Part shown: piece by piece, positions 16,306-25,230 of the stretch
Layout of the letters: each line of letters opens with the position of its first letter
Numbering within the stretch: position 1 is the stretch's first letter
Assembly (NCBI RefSeq): GCF_900107305.1
Contig: NZ_FNPL01000015.1
Location: 46,648 to 110,647 of the forward strand
Length of the DNA: 64,000 bases
Origin: Thermoactinomyces sp. DSM 45892
GTDB lineage: Bacteria; Bacillota; Bacilli; Thermoactinomycetales; Thermoactinomycetaceae
Reading direction: 5' to 3'
Program-made: the position numbers and the translations under genes
The notes under the pieces: model-generated
Seen by the model: the letters and a program-made list of their open reading frames with translations, nothing else
Databases searched by the model: none
What the model was told of the DNA's origin: nothing

Positions 16306-18657
16306 TTACTGAATCTCGACAACCGTTACACCTGAGCCGCCTTCACCCATACTCCCAAGTCGAAACGACTTAACGTTACGATGGGAACGGAGGAATTGTT
16401 GAACGCCTGTACGGAGGGCTCCGGTTCCCTTCCCATGGATGAGATGAACCTGCTTATAACCGGCTAAGATTGCGTGATCAAGATACCGATCAATCTCCAT
16501 AATGGCTTCTTCTACAAGATGCCCTCGTAAATCAAGCTCCGGGCGTACATCTGCCTTGCGACTGATAGACGAAGTGGATTTGGGTTGAGATTGTTGCTTA
16601 CTTTCTCTCTTCTCTAGCTGATCCCGTTTCAATTTCATTTTCAAAGCGCCAATCTGCACTTGAAATTCCTTGTCGCTCAATACTTCTACGATTGCGCCTT
16701 TTTGTCCCAAGCTAGCAACAAATACTTCATCCCCTACCGCTAACTTCTCGTCTGACTTCTTCGTTGTTGTACTGTGGTGTAGCACTAAATCGGGTACTGC
16801 GGCGCCTAAACGTTTGCGTGTTTCAATCAGTTCATGCTCTTTCAGTTCCTGTGGACGAGCCTTAGCCCATTCACGAAGTTTCTTCAATACTTCATCTGCT
16901 TCGCGCTCCGCATGACTAATGATTTGTCTTGCTTCTAATCGAGCCTTCTCACGAATCTGCGCTTTTTCCTCTTCCCATGCCTGTAATTTTGCTTCAAGGC
17001 CCTGATGAATTTCTTCTGCCTCAGCTCGTAACCGGTCAGCATCCTTTCGTGCATCTTCTGCGGCTTTTCGCTCTGATGTAAGAGTCGTAATCATCTCCTC
17101 CAAGCGATTGTCATCACTGGAAATATGCGATTTAGCTTCTTCAATTAGGTAATTTGGGAGCCCTAAACGCTTGGAGATCGCAAAAGCATTACTTTTCCCT
17201 GGTACTCCTATTAGCAGGCGATAGGTAGGTCGAAGCGTTTCTACATCAAACTCTACACTTGCATTTACCGTGCGGGGGTGCGTATGAGCAAATAATTTCA
17301 GCTCGCTATAATGGGTAGTAGCCACCACAGCCGCTCCCAATCCAATACAGTGCTCTAAGATCGAGATGGCAAGCGCAGCCCCTTCTGTTGGATCTGTACC
17401 TGCACCGAGCTCATCGAATAAGACCAAGCTTTCGTGATCGATCTTCCCTAAGATCCGGATGATATTCGTCATATGAGAAGAAAAGGTACTCAAACTCTGT
17501 TCAATGCTCTGTTCATCCCCAATATCAGCGAATACACCACTATATACGGGCATCTGGCTCTCTTCTTCTGCTAAAATCGGAAAACCTGATTGAGTCATCA
17601 AGGCAAAGAGTCCGATCGTCTTTAAGCTGACCGTTTTCCCACCTGTATTCGGTCCTGTAATGATAACCGCTTGATGAACTTGTCCCATCTCAACATCAAT
17701 GGGCACTACTGTATCTTTTGCAATAAGCGGATGACGTGCTTTTTTCAAGACAAGCGTTCGATCTGGAGATAACTTCGGCACCACTGCTTTCACTGCGCGT
17801 GCAAACTGTGCTTTTGCTACGGTAAAGTCCAACTGAGCTAAAATATCTAAGTTTATACGTAAAGGTTCAACCGATTCCGCGATCATCTGCGTAAGTTGAT
17901 ACAAAATCTTTTCTACTTCCCGCTGCTCCGCTAACTCTTGTTCTCGCAACTGATTATTAAGCTGCACAACCGCTTCTGGTTCTATAAACAGAGTAGCTCC
18001 AGACGAAGATTGATCATGTACAATTCCATGAAAAGATCCACGATACTCTGCTTTTACTGGGATCACATATCGGTCATACCGCTGAGTAATAATGGATTCC
18101 TGTAACATTTTCTGGGTATTGGCATTCCGGAGTAGATTTTGCAGAGTTGATTGAATCCGAGAACGAATCGTGCCAATCGCCTGTCTAAGACGTCGCAACT
18201 CACTACTAGCAGAGTCCCGTACAAAACCTTGTTCATCAATACTATTAGCAATCTCCGTATCAATATGCTCTAAGCTTTCAATCTGCTCCGTTAACCCGCG
18301 CAAACGGCTCAATGGTGCTATTTCTTCGTCCAATTGCCTAAGCATAGCCTTAATCTTCCGACCAGCATGGATCGTACTTCCAATATCAAGCAATTCAGCT
18401 TCGTTTAATAATCCACCAATCTCTGCTCGGCGGACACAAGAACGAATATCACGAATTCCACCTAATGTTACATCACCCTTCAAACGAAGAAGTTCGATTC
18501 CCTCAGAAGTTATATGTAGACGCTCTGATACCTCTTGCCAGTCATCAGAAGGCTCTGTTTCATCAATTAGCGACTTCCCTAAATTAGAGGAAGAGTAGTA
18601 TTTTATCATTTCTTTTACTTCCATAAATTCTAACGTCTTCTGTGTCCAATCAGACAA
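16306..18657 (-). CDS. mutS2: Endonuclease/ribosome-collision factor MutS2
   Basis: 783 aa, normal length. It has the MutS-type ATPase with Walker A GPNTGGKTVSLKTIGL near residue 330 and Walker B LVLFDELGAGTDPTEG. A long coiled-coil clamp follows (residues ~510-620), then a KOW-like segment, and finally a C-terminal Smr domain with LDLRGHLVEEAI and HLIHGKGTGALR. It lacks the mismatch-recognition domain of MutS. MutS2 of Bacilli acts on stalled or collided ribosomes and suppresses recombination. In B. subtilis it follows polX directly; here three genes lie between them. Confidence 0.97.
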   Translation of the reverse strand: MSDWTQKTLEFMEVKEMIKYYSSSNLGKSLIDETEPSDDWQEVSERLHITSEGIELLRLKGDVTLGGIRDIRSCVRRAEIGGLLNEAELLDIGSTIHAGRKIKAMLRQLDEEIAPLSRLRGLTEQIESLEHIDTEIANSIDEQGFVRDSASSELRRLRQAIGTIRSRIQSTLQNLLRNANTQKMLQESIITQRYDRYVIPVKAEYRGSFHGIVHDQSSSGATLFIEPEAVVQLNNQLREQELAEQREVEKILYQLTQMIAESVEPLRINLDILAQLDFTVAKAQFARAVKAVVPKLSPDRTLVLKKARHPLIAKDTVVPIDVEMGQVHQAVIITGPNTGGKTVSLKTIGLFALMTQSGFPILAEEESQMPVYSGVFADIGDEQSIEQSLSTFSSHMTNIIRILGKIDHESLVLFDELGAGTDPTEGAALAISILEHCIGLGAAVVATTHYSELKLFAHTHPRTVNASVEFDVETLRPTYRLLIGVPGKSNAFAISKRLGLPNYLIEEAKSHISSDDNRLEEMITTLTSERKAAEDARKDADRLRAEAEEIHQGLEAKLQAWEEEKAQIREKARLEARQIISHAEREADEVLKKLREWAKARPQELKEHELIETRKRLGAAVPDLVLHHSTTTKKSDEKLAVGDEVFVASLGQKGAIVEVLSDKEFQVQIGALKMKLKRDQLEKRESKQQSQPKSTSSISRKADVRPELDLRGHLVEEAIMEIDRYLDHAILAGYKQVHLIHGKGTGALRTGVQQFLRSHRNVKSFRLGSMGEGGSGVTVVEIQ

Positions 18658-18844
18658 AATCGTACACTCCCTTCAAGCAAACAACTTTAGTATATCATTT
18701 TTCCGCTCATTCCCATGACAACTTAACATCATTCCTTACCCATAATCAAATAAATTCAAACTCATCTTCATCCCTTATTTTCTTATGTTTGAAAAAGCAT
18801 TATCTGTGCATACTAAAGCCAATCATGTATTAGGAGGATGGATC

Positions 18845-19183
18845 ATGATTCGTCATATCGTCCGTTTTATCGTATCAGTTATCGTTTTAATGATTGTTGC
18901 TGCTTTGGTTCCAGGATTCAGAATTTCTGGCTTCGGTACCGCCATTATCGCTGCCCTTTTTATCGCTCTTCTCGGTTGGTTAATGGAAATGTTGTTTGGA
19001 GAGCGGATTTCGCCGTATGGCAGAGGAATTGTTGGGTTTATTAGTACGGTCGTCGTGCTATATATAACCTCCATGATCGTAAACGGCTTTGAGATTGGCG
19101 TCTTTAGTGCAATCGTGGCGGCACTTATCATCGGGATTGTCGATCTATTTTCGCCCACCATCAAAGATCGTGTAGGCTCATAG
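18845..19183 (+). CDS. Phage-holin-4-superfamily membrane protein (YvlD-like)
   Basis: 112 aa with four hydrophobic segments, starting MIRHIVRFIVSVIVLMIVAA, and the family signature GFGTAIIAALFIALLGWLM. It is a small chromosomal YvlD-type protein, not evidence for a prophage; function unknown. The ATG at 18845 is preceded by TTAGGAGGATGGATC, so the longer frame from 18785 is not used. A terminator follows. Confidence 0.85.
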   Translation: MIRHIVRFIVSVIVLMIVAALVPGFRISGFGTAIIAALFIALLGWLMEMLFGERISPYGRGIVGFISTVVVLYITSMIVNGFEIGVFSAIVAALIIGIVDLFSPTIKDRVGS

Positions 19184-19196
19184 GGTATCTTGATAT

Positions 19197-19232
19197 AAAC
19201 AAGGCTTGGTCCATGGACTAAGTCTTGTTTTA
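19197..19232 (+). terminator. Intrinsic terminator of the yvlD-like gene
   Basis: AAACAAGGCTTGGTCC pairs with GGACTAAGTCTTGTTT, followed by TATG. Confidence 0.75.
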
Positions 19233-19283
19233 TGATGTACTCTATCTGTATCATGAAAATGATGGAAAAAAGAGGTGTAGCGG

Positions 19284-19733
19284 GTGATTCTAATTAGTGC
19301 TTGCTTAGCGGGAATTCCTTGTCGATATGATGGCAAAGCAAGTTTAGCCGACATCGCACAGAAATTAGTAACTGACAAAAAAGCGATCTATGTATGCCCA
19401 GAAGTATCTGGTGGATTATCTACTCCAAGAGACCCAGCAGAGATTGTAGGAGGATCTGGTGAAGATGTTTTGGACGGAAAAGCAAAAGTCATAACCAAGC
19501 TAGGTGAAGATGTCACTGAACAATTTATCTCCGGAGCAAATCACACCTTACAACTAGCTAAAAAAGTTGGCGCCACGATGGTAATTTTAAAAGAAAATAG
19601 CCCCTCCTGTGGAAGTTCATTTATCTACGACGGACATTTCCAAGGAAAAAAGGTATCTGGAGATGGCGTCACCAGCGCATTATTAAAAAGACATGGTTTT
19701 CGAGTTGGATCGGAACACGATCTCTATGAATAA
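19284..19733 (+). CDS. DUF523 family protein
   Basis: 149 aa, start GTG with GAGGTG upstream. Conserved features of DUF523 are visible: ISACLAGIPCRYDG at the N terminus, YVCPEVSGGLSTPRDPAEI, and LKENSPSCGSSFIYDG. The repeated cysteines (CLAG, CPE, SCG) are typical and may bind a metal or cluster; no function is established. Its last 10 bp overlap the 3' end of the convergent gene. Confidence 0.9.
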   Translation: MILISACLAGIPCRYDGKASLADIAQKLVTDKKAIYVCPEVSGGLSTPRDPAEIVGGSGEDVLDGKAKVITKLGEDVTEQFISGANHTLQLAKKVGATMVILKENSPSCGSSFIYDGHFQGKKVSGDGVTSALLKRHGFRVGSEHDLYE

Positions 19734-20461
19734 AATAACCATTTGATCGTTAATCCAATAAGTAGTAGCCAATACAAATCCAACAACCGATAAATCCATA
19801 ATCGATCTAAATATCGGGTCACCAATACCATTGCTAAGGTAGAAAAAGTAAAAAACCAGCCATAGTTATCATGGTCCAACGCCCATATCCCGCCAAAACA
19901 AGTCGCTAAAATAGCAAGTAACATTTGCCAATGAAGAGAAATCCCTACCATTTGAATCGCAAACAACTTAGAAAGATCTGGTTCCGTCATGCGTAACACT
20001 TGGTAATCGTATTTTTTTTGTACTTGCATCGCATTAACTGCATATTCTTCCATTTGGAGCGCCATCCGCTCTAAGTAACTCCTCATCTGATGGCTTAACC
20101 AAAAACTACCTATCATCCATGCTAATTGCGAAAACCAAGATTCCTTTTTCCAGACTAAAGTCGCTTGGATCTGGACTTGATCTCCTTTTTGTACTAGTTG
20201 AAAATTCTCTTCATAATAACTGGCTCCCTGCTTTCGATAAAGAATAAAATGATCAGGCTCATTTCTCATAATTTGGGTATAGGCACGCTCCCTAAAAAAA
20301 GATTCATGATTTAGAAACAAGCCGCGACCACCTGTTTTTTGATGATCATAAAAAAACAACGTATACAACTGTGTAGTAGGTCGAAATGGATTCATCAAAT
20401 ACTCCCTTATTTTTTCAAGAGGGGCCGTCACAAGTAACTCCATCTGATATCGAAATTGCAA
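19724..20461 (-). CDS. Membrane protein with N-terminal SRPBCC-like region
   Basis: 245 aa, not recognised as a named family. Residues 1-145 look like a START/SRPBCC-type fold (opening MQFRYQMELLVTAPLEKIREYL, beta-rich middle). Residues ~170-245 contain three hydrophobic helices, ending LLDLYWLLLIGLTIKWLF. It converges on the DUF523 gene with a 10-bp overlap and is separated from polX by a hairpin, so it is probably transcribed alone. Confidence 0.6.
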   Translation of the reverse strand: MQFRYQMELLVTAPLEKIREYLMNPFRPTTQLYTLFFYDHQKTGGRGLFLNHESFFRERAYTQIMRNEPDHFILYRKQGASYYEENFQLVQKGDQVQIQATLVWKKESWFSQLAWMIGSFWLSHQMRSYLERMALQMEEYAVNAMQVQKKYDYQVLRMTEPDLSKLFAIQMVGISLHWQMLLAILATCFGGIWALDHDNYGWFFTFSTLAMVLVTRYLDRLWIYRLLDLYWLLLIGLTIKWLFYS

Positions 20462-20571
20462 GATGATCTCATCCTTTTATTATTTTTCTTTCAATTAATA
20501 AGATTAAGAGTATACGGCGTCGCTCTATTATAGTCAAAATCAACCCATTTCGGCTACCCCGTAAAACACAG

Positions 20572-20612
20572 AATAGCTCACTTCCATGACGCAACATAGA
20601 AATGAGCTATTT
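20572..20612 (-). terminator. Hairpin after polX
   Basis: AATAGCTCA and TGAGCTATT separated by 22 nt, directly after the polX stop. The T-tract is weak. Confidence 0.5.
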
Positions 20613-20614
20613 AT

Positions 20615-22363
20615 TCAACGTTTCTTTCGATTCATCTTTCTTTTTTCCTGCAACCATTCTTGTAGCTCGTCCAGTCCCATCGTATTAATCACATCAGATT
20701 TCGTAAGCCATGCGCGCTTTGCAGTGGAGACTCCTAACTCTACGCGTGAAAGCTCCGGTACTGAGTGAGCATCCGTGTTAATCGTAAAGGTAAGCCCGTA
20801 CTCATCTTTTGCCTTTTTGAGCAATTCATCATTTAGGTCCAAGCGACGCCCATTTGAGTTACATTCGAGAATCGTTCCTGTATCTTTGGCAGTCTGGAAG
20901 ATATGATCAAAATCTAAATCATAGGCCTCTCTTTTAAATAAGACTCTACCTGTCGGATGGCCGATAATATGTACATATGGATTTTCCATCGCTTCTACCA
21001 ATCGTCTGGTTAGGGTTTCGCGATCCTGCTTCATACCTGAATGGATAGAGGCAATGACGACATCAAGCTCCGCTAATACTTCATCGGGAAAGTCCAGCCG
21101 CCCATCCGGGAGAATATCCATCTCCGTTCCTTTTAAAACAGTGACTCCCTCTACCTCTTTATTTACCTGTGCTATCTCTTCCCACTGCTCGCGAAGCTCT
21201 GTAATCGTCAAGCCATTTGCCACTTGCAGAGACTGGGAATGATCGGTGATCGCGATATATTCATATCCACGTTCCTTTGCCGCCTCGGCCATCTCACGTA
21301 TACTATGAGCTCCATCGCTATAACGCGAGTGCATATGAAGATCGCCCCGATAATCTTCTTGCTGTAACAGAGCCGGTACTTGACCTTGCTCCGCTGCCTC
21401 CATCTCTCCACAGTCTTCCCGAAGCTCAGGTGGCACATAAGCTAATTGTAAATGAGAAAAAAAATCTTTCTCCTCTGCAAAAGTAATCATCTCGTCAGAA
21501 TCATCATGGAAGATGCCATACTCACTCACTTTATATCCCATTTGTTTGGCACGTTGCCGAATCCGGATATTATGCTCAGCAGATCCTGTAAAATGGTGAA
21601 GGGCACTTGCATACTGTTCCTTTGTAACTAGACGAAAATCAACACTCATCTGAATCCCTTCGACATCCACGGATACACTTACCTTGGTTGATCCCTGATT
21701 GACGACCTCTTGCACAAACGGAAGTCGGACAATCTGATCAGCTACTTCATCCGGATGAGTCGTTGCGATAACGAAATCAAGATCTTTTACCGTCTCTTTT
21801 CCCCTTCGCAAACTTCCTGCCACGCTCATCTTCTGAATGAAAGAAAGTTTCGTAATCTCTTGCTCAATCGTCCTCGCTACCTGAAGAGCATGTACCCGTA
21901 ACACTTGCTCAGAACGCTGTGCGAATTTTTTTACTGCCTCTAAAATCTTTTGCTCCTTCTTCACTCCAAAGCCAGTAAGCCCGCGAATCCGGCCTAACTC
22001 AGCAGCCTGCAATAATTCTTCTCGGCTTGTAATCCCTAATTCCTTGTATAATGTATAGATCGTTTTTGGACCAACTCCTTGTAACGAGAGCAGATCAGGA
22101 AGACCTTGCGGTAATTCGTTTCGCAATCGCTCTAATTGAGAAGATTGACCTGTTTCAACGATCTCCTGAATCACTCCTGCTGTCCCTTTTCCCACTCCTG
22201 GCAACTCTAATAAACGGTCTAAATGATCTGCAATCGCAAAACGACTCGCCTCTACAGCACGACCTGCTTTTCGATATGCAGATACTTTAAATGAATTCTC
22301 GCCTGCCAAATCCAGATAATCAGCTAATTGGTTTAAAATATGAACTATCTGTTTGTTATTCAT
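20615..22363 (-). CDS. polX: DNA polymerase/3'-5' exonuclease PolX
   Basis: 582 aa, full length. The N-terminal HhH/8-kDa region contains ELPGVGKGTAGVIQEIV and LLSLQGVGPKTIYTL. The nucleotidyltransferase palm has AGSLRRGKETVKDLDFVI with the catalytic Asp pair. The C-terminal PHP exonuclease domain opens DLHMHSRYSDGAHSI and includes YEYIAITDHS. It is a bacterial repair polymerase with its own exonuclease. Its normal neighbour cvpA lies about 20 kb away here, across the collagen/glycosyltransferase region. Confidence 0.97.
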   Translation of the reverse strand: MNNKQIVHILNQLADYLDLAGENSFKVSAYRKAGRAVEASRFAIADHLDRLLELPGVGKGTAGVIQEIVETGQSSQLERLRNELPQGLPDLLSLQGVGPKTIYTLYKELGITSREELLQAAELGRIRGLTGFGVKKEQKILEAVKKFAQRSEQVLRVHALQVARTIEQEITKLSFIQKMSVAGSLRRGKETVKDLDFVIATTHPDEVADQIVRLPFVQEVVNQGSTKVSVSVDVEGIQMSVDFRLVTKEQYASALHHFTGSAEHNIRIRQRAKQMGYKVSEYGIFHDDSDEMITFAEEKDFFSHLQLAYVPPELREDCGEMEAAEQGQVPALLQQEDYRGDLHMHSRYSDGAHSIREMAEAAKERGYEYIAITDHSQSLQVANGLTITELREQWEEIAQVNKEVEGVTVLKGTEMDILPDGRLDFPDEVLAELDVVIASIHSGMKQDRETLTRRLVEAMENPYVHIIGHPTGRVLFKREAYDLDFDHIFQTAKDTGTILECNSNGRRLDLNDELLKKAKDEYGLTFTINTDAHSVPELSRVELGVSTAKRAWLTKSDVINTMGLDELQEWLQEKRKMNRKKR

Positions 22364-22457
22364 AGACTACACTCCTAGATCTCTCTTCTGAATAAAAAAT
22401 GAGGCCTCTCTAAAAGCATTCTCAATAAACTAGATTGACCCTATTGTAACCAGAAAA

Positions 22458-22510
22458 GGGTAAAAGGTGAAGGCGACCATTTTAGCAAAAAAAGAGGCCA
22501 CCCTTTTACC
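22458..22510 (-). terminator. Terminator of the first SIALEEL paralogue
   Basis: GGTAAAAGGGTG pairs with CACCTTTTACC across a loop containing a T-rich stretch, immediately after the 22515 stop. Confidence 0.65.
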
Positions 22511-22514
22511 TTGT

Positions 22515-22826
22515 TTAAAAATGACCAGTCTCTAAACTTAAAATGCTCTCTAGCTTTTCTTGTAGGATCCATTCTTTTCTTCTCAATTCACGTATAGTCT
22601 CGCGAACACTTGCATTTAAAGCTAAGAGATCGCTAATAGTAGGTTTCTGTACTGGCGTAATTCCCGGCAGAGTACCTAATATATACTGAATCTTCTCTCC
22701 CTCTGCGTTGATAATATGACTCAACCCTAGCTCCTCTAACGCGATGGAAGCAAGTAGTAAGTTAACCGCATCATCTCGCGTGATTGTAATCACAGGAGAA
22801 ATATTTGGTATATTTGCCTGAGACAT
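22515..22826 (-). CDS. Small SIALEEL-domain protein, paralogue 1
   Basis: 103 aa. It is homologous to the N-terminal ~95 residues of the giant collagen-like protein at 35994: [13 protein letters not shown], then [37 protein letters not shown] and a helical C-terminal half. No Pfam name is known to me. The domain looks like a helical bundle that could pack into the spore surface as a stand-alone subunit or base for the filament; that is inference. It has its own terminator, and an ATAGTGA box 43 bp before the start is shared with two paralogues. Confidence 0.75.
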   Translation of the reverse strand: MSQANIPNISPVITITRDDAVNLLLASIALEELGLSHIINAEGEKIQYILGTLPGITPVQKPTISDLLALNASVRETIRELRRKEWILQEKLESILSLETGHF

Positions 22827-22975
22827 TCATCACACCTCCAGCCCTTTTTCTCTTCTCCCCTACTCTATTCACTATGGGCTGGATGTGTGCCCATATGAAT
22901 AGAGGAGAGGAGGGTGATGAACCTCCGGGTATAACGACCGCCCAACTGGCGGACTAATTCCACACAGAACACATA

Positions 22976-23009
22976 AAAAAGAAGAGGCACTCAGTTCACC
23001 TCTTCTTTT
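22976..23009 (-). terminator. Terminator of paralogue 2
   Basis: AAGAAGAGG and CCTCTTCTT on the reverse strand around a short loop, followed by a T-run (TTTTATGT). Confidence 0.8.
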
Positions 23010-23028
23010 ACAATCCTTACCACTTACC

Positions 23029-23328
23029 TTACATCATCATCAGAACATTCTCAAGTTTGGTCTGCAAAATCCACTCTTTCTTCTGTAATGCCTTAATCGT
23101 TTGACGAACGCTATCGTTAATAGCTAACAACTCAGCTAAAGTAGGAGTGAAGGGTGTTGTAACCCCCGGCAGAGTACCTAATACATATTGGAGCTTCTCA
23201 CCCTCCGCATTGAGAATGTGACTGAGGCCCAGCTCTTCTAACGCAATTGAAGATAGAAGTAAATTAATCACATCTTCGCGCGCAACTGTAATCGTAGGAG
23301 TAATGTTTGGTATGTTCGCTTGAGACAT
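23029..23328 (-). CDS. Small SIALEEL-domain protein, paralogue 2
   Basis: 99 aa from the ATG at 23328, which has GAGGAAG 8 nt before it and aligns with the MSQ-N-IPNI start of the other paralogues; the extra 13 codons upstream are not conserved. Core [20 protein letters not shown] and [17 protein letters not shown] are nearly identical to paralogue 1, so the pair arose by recent duplication. It is soluble with predicted helices throughout. Own terminator. Confidence 0.75.
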   Translation of the reverse strand: MSQANIPNITPTITVAREDVINLLLSSIALEELGLSHILNAEGEKLQYVLGTLPGVTTPFTPTLAELLAINDSVRQTIKALQKKEWILQTKLENVLMMM

Positions 23329-23461
23329 GGTAACACTTCCTCTCCATTTGTTTTTTGCCAATGCCATTTGAGCTGGAAAATAATCTTCTAGTCCCTATTA
23401 ATCTATTCTATATATGACAAAATGCGTGGATGCATGTCCTGTAAACTTTGGGCCCCAAACG

Positions 23462-23492
23462 AAAAAAGGCAGGAGCTCCCCACCTTTCCTGC
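23462..23492 (-). terminator. Terminator of paralogue 3
   Basis: GCAGGA and TCCTGC arms with a 12-nt loop, followed by CTTTTTTCG on the reverse strand. It abuts the stop codon. Confidence 0.85.
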
Positions 23493-24020
23493 TTACCGCA
23501 CGTTATTCAGACCCATGTAAGATCGAGAAAGCCCTACTGATCGTCCTCTCAATATCGGCTCCTTCCTTGGTGCTAGCTGTTCATACCCTGTTATACATTT
23601 TTTTCTGCTGTAAATCCTAGTTCCTCTTGCTATCCGCACAGACTTGGTCAGCCTTTTGAATATTGAAGCCTTTTCTACCATTCTCCTCTGGAGACAAGGC
23701 ATGCATGTGGGATTTCCTGAGACATCATTTTCTACTATGCTATCTAATTTTCCTTGTAAGGCCCATTCTTTCCTCATCACTTCTCGAAGTGTCTCAAGAA
23801 TACTTCGATTCATCACTAGCAAATCACTAATTGTAGCAGGTTTCTCCGGCGTAATTTCAGGCAAGTTTCCTAATATATACTGAATCTTCTCCCCCTCGGA
23901 GTTCAGAATATGACTTAATCCTAACTCTTCTAAAGCGATCGAAGAGAGAAGAAGAGTCACTGCATTCTTTCGTGTAATCACAATAGTTGACGTGATATTT
24001 GGTATATTTGATTGGGACAT
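23493..24020 (-). CDS. SIALEEL-domain protein with basic Cys-containing tail, paralogue 3
   Basis: 175 aa. Residues 1-95 are the shared domain ([47 protein letters not shown]). The C-terminal 80 residues are unique, strongly basic (RRMVEKASIFKRLTKSVRIARGTRIYSRKK) and carry three cysteines, two of them in PTCMPCLQ. The tail could bind an anionic partner or make disulfide cross-links. A run-on of the frame into non-coding DNA is also possible, because paralogues 1 and 2 stop near residue 100. Confidence 0.65.
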   Translation of the reverse strand: MSQSNIPNITSTIVITRKNAVTLLLSSIALEELGLSHILNSEGEKIQYILGNLPEITPEKPATISDLLVMNRSILETLREVMRKEWALQGKLDSIVENDVSGNPTCMPCLQRRMVEKASIFKRLTKSVRIARGTRIYSRKKCITGYEQLAPRKEPILRGRSVGLSRSYMGLNNVR

Positions 24021-24062
24021 AACCCCACACTCCCGTCAGTGATTCTTATATGAAACAGAGTA

Positions 24063-24092
24063 AAAAAGGCGAGTCCCATGGGACCTGCCTTT
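24063..24092 (-). terminator. Terminator of the glycosyltransferase operon
   Basis: AAAGGCAGGTCCC pairs with GGGACTCGCCTTT, followed by TTTACTC on the reverse strand. Confidence 0.85.
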
Positions 24093-24103
24093 CGTTGCCC
24101 GAA

Positions 24104-25201
24104 TCAACTATCCACAGTTTGCGGGGATATGTTCACCTTTTTTGTATTGCTAACCAGCCTATTTTTATAATATTCTGCTTGACGTTTGTGGAAGTCTGCC
24201 TGATCCTTCTCTCCTAATGACTCATAGCAGACAGCAAGTTGCTGATGAGGGAGCCATGTATGATAAGTAGCATCTGCAACCGAGAACGAATAAGAATCAG
24301 ATAGAGGTTGCAGATAGGCAGTTTTATACCAAAAAATAGCTACTTCTATTTTCCCTTTCTTGATAAAATGCTCTCCCATTCTACAACTGAATGCAGGGTA
24401 TGGCATATCCATAGCAAGCGATTGTAAAGTAAGCTCCAGTTCTTTCTCTGGTTGATTGTTTAGTACATAACAAGTAGCCAATTTGTGATAGATAAACATG
24501 TTATTTGGCAATGAAATTTCTGGATGATCCCGAATCAACTCAAAATACTTAATCGCATTTGGATAATCCTTATGAATCGAGCATTCCCGAGCATAGTTAA
24601 ACATATCAGCAATGCTTAATTTGTGACCTCTAGCAATATTTTGTTCATAAATTTCTAAATTTCTACGCGAAGGACGTCGGTCCTCACTTGGTGTGTTTAG
24701 ATCTTTGGTGTGGGTTACGATGACATCTGATAACGTATATCGATAATTCCCCAGAACCCTAATATCCTCATGAACAATCCCTTCCCAACGGGCAGAGAGA
24801 TCTCTCTTTACCATTCTGATTCGGGTTGTATGTGACTCTACTTGGTCAGAAGGAAGAAAATACTTCATATAAACGACATCTATCTTCTCTTTTAAAAGAG
24901 ATTTCTTTAGATGTTTAAACTTCTCTATTTCTGTGCTCTCTAAGATATCATCTGCATCTAACCAGAAAATATAATCTTTTGTTGCATATCGAAAGGATTC
25001 ATTTCTAGCAGCAGAAAAATCATCGATCCATTCAAAATCATATACGCGATCGGTCCACTTCCTAGCAATCTCCTTTGTTCGATCAGTCGATCCTGTATCC
25101 ACTATCACAATTTCATCTACTACATCTTTAACCGATGCCAAACAATTTGCTAGATTTTTTTCCTCATTTTTAACGATCATACATAAGCTAATTTTAGCCA
25201 C
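24104..25201 (-). CDS. GT2 glycosyltransferase with C-terminal TPR-like repeats (SunS-like class)
   Basis: 365 aa. The GT-A domain (residues 1-~200) opens SLCMIVKNEEKNLANCL, with DEIVIVDTGSTDRTKEIA and the nucleotide-sugar/metal motif WLDADD. The rest is helical, TPR-like, with a substrate-binding role in related enzymes. This class includes peptide S- or O-glycosyltransferases. With the collagen-like Thr-rich protein nearby, O-glycosylation of its GxT triplets is the leading hypothesis. Last gene of the five-gene operon 29252-24104. Confidence 0.85.
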   Translation of the reverse strand: MAKISLCMIVKNEEKNLANCLASVKDVVDEIVIVDTGSTDRTKEIARKWTDRVYDFEWIDDFSAARNESFRYATKDYIFWLDADDILESTEIEKFKHLKKSLLKEKIDVVYMKYFLPSDQVESHTTRIRMVKRDLSARWEGIVHEDIRVLGNYRYTLSDVIVTHTKDLNTPSEDRRPSRRNLEIYEQNIARGHKLSIADMFNYARECSIHKDYPNAIKYFELIRDHPEISLPNNMFIYHKLATCYVLNNQPEKELELTLQSLAMDMPYPAFSCRMGEHFIKKGKIEVAIFWYKTAYLQPLSDSYSFSVADATYHTWLPHQQLAVCYESLGEKDQADFHKRQAEYYKNRLVSNTKKVNISPQTVDS

Positions 25202-25230
25202 TGGATTCCCTCCATTTCGGTCTAATCTTC

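Noticed and set aside
18845..19183. Prophage marker (holin)
   Set aside because: The YvlD-type holin_4 relatives are ordinary chromosomal genes, and no other phage gene is present.
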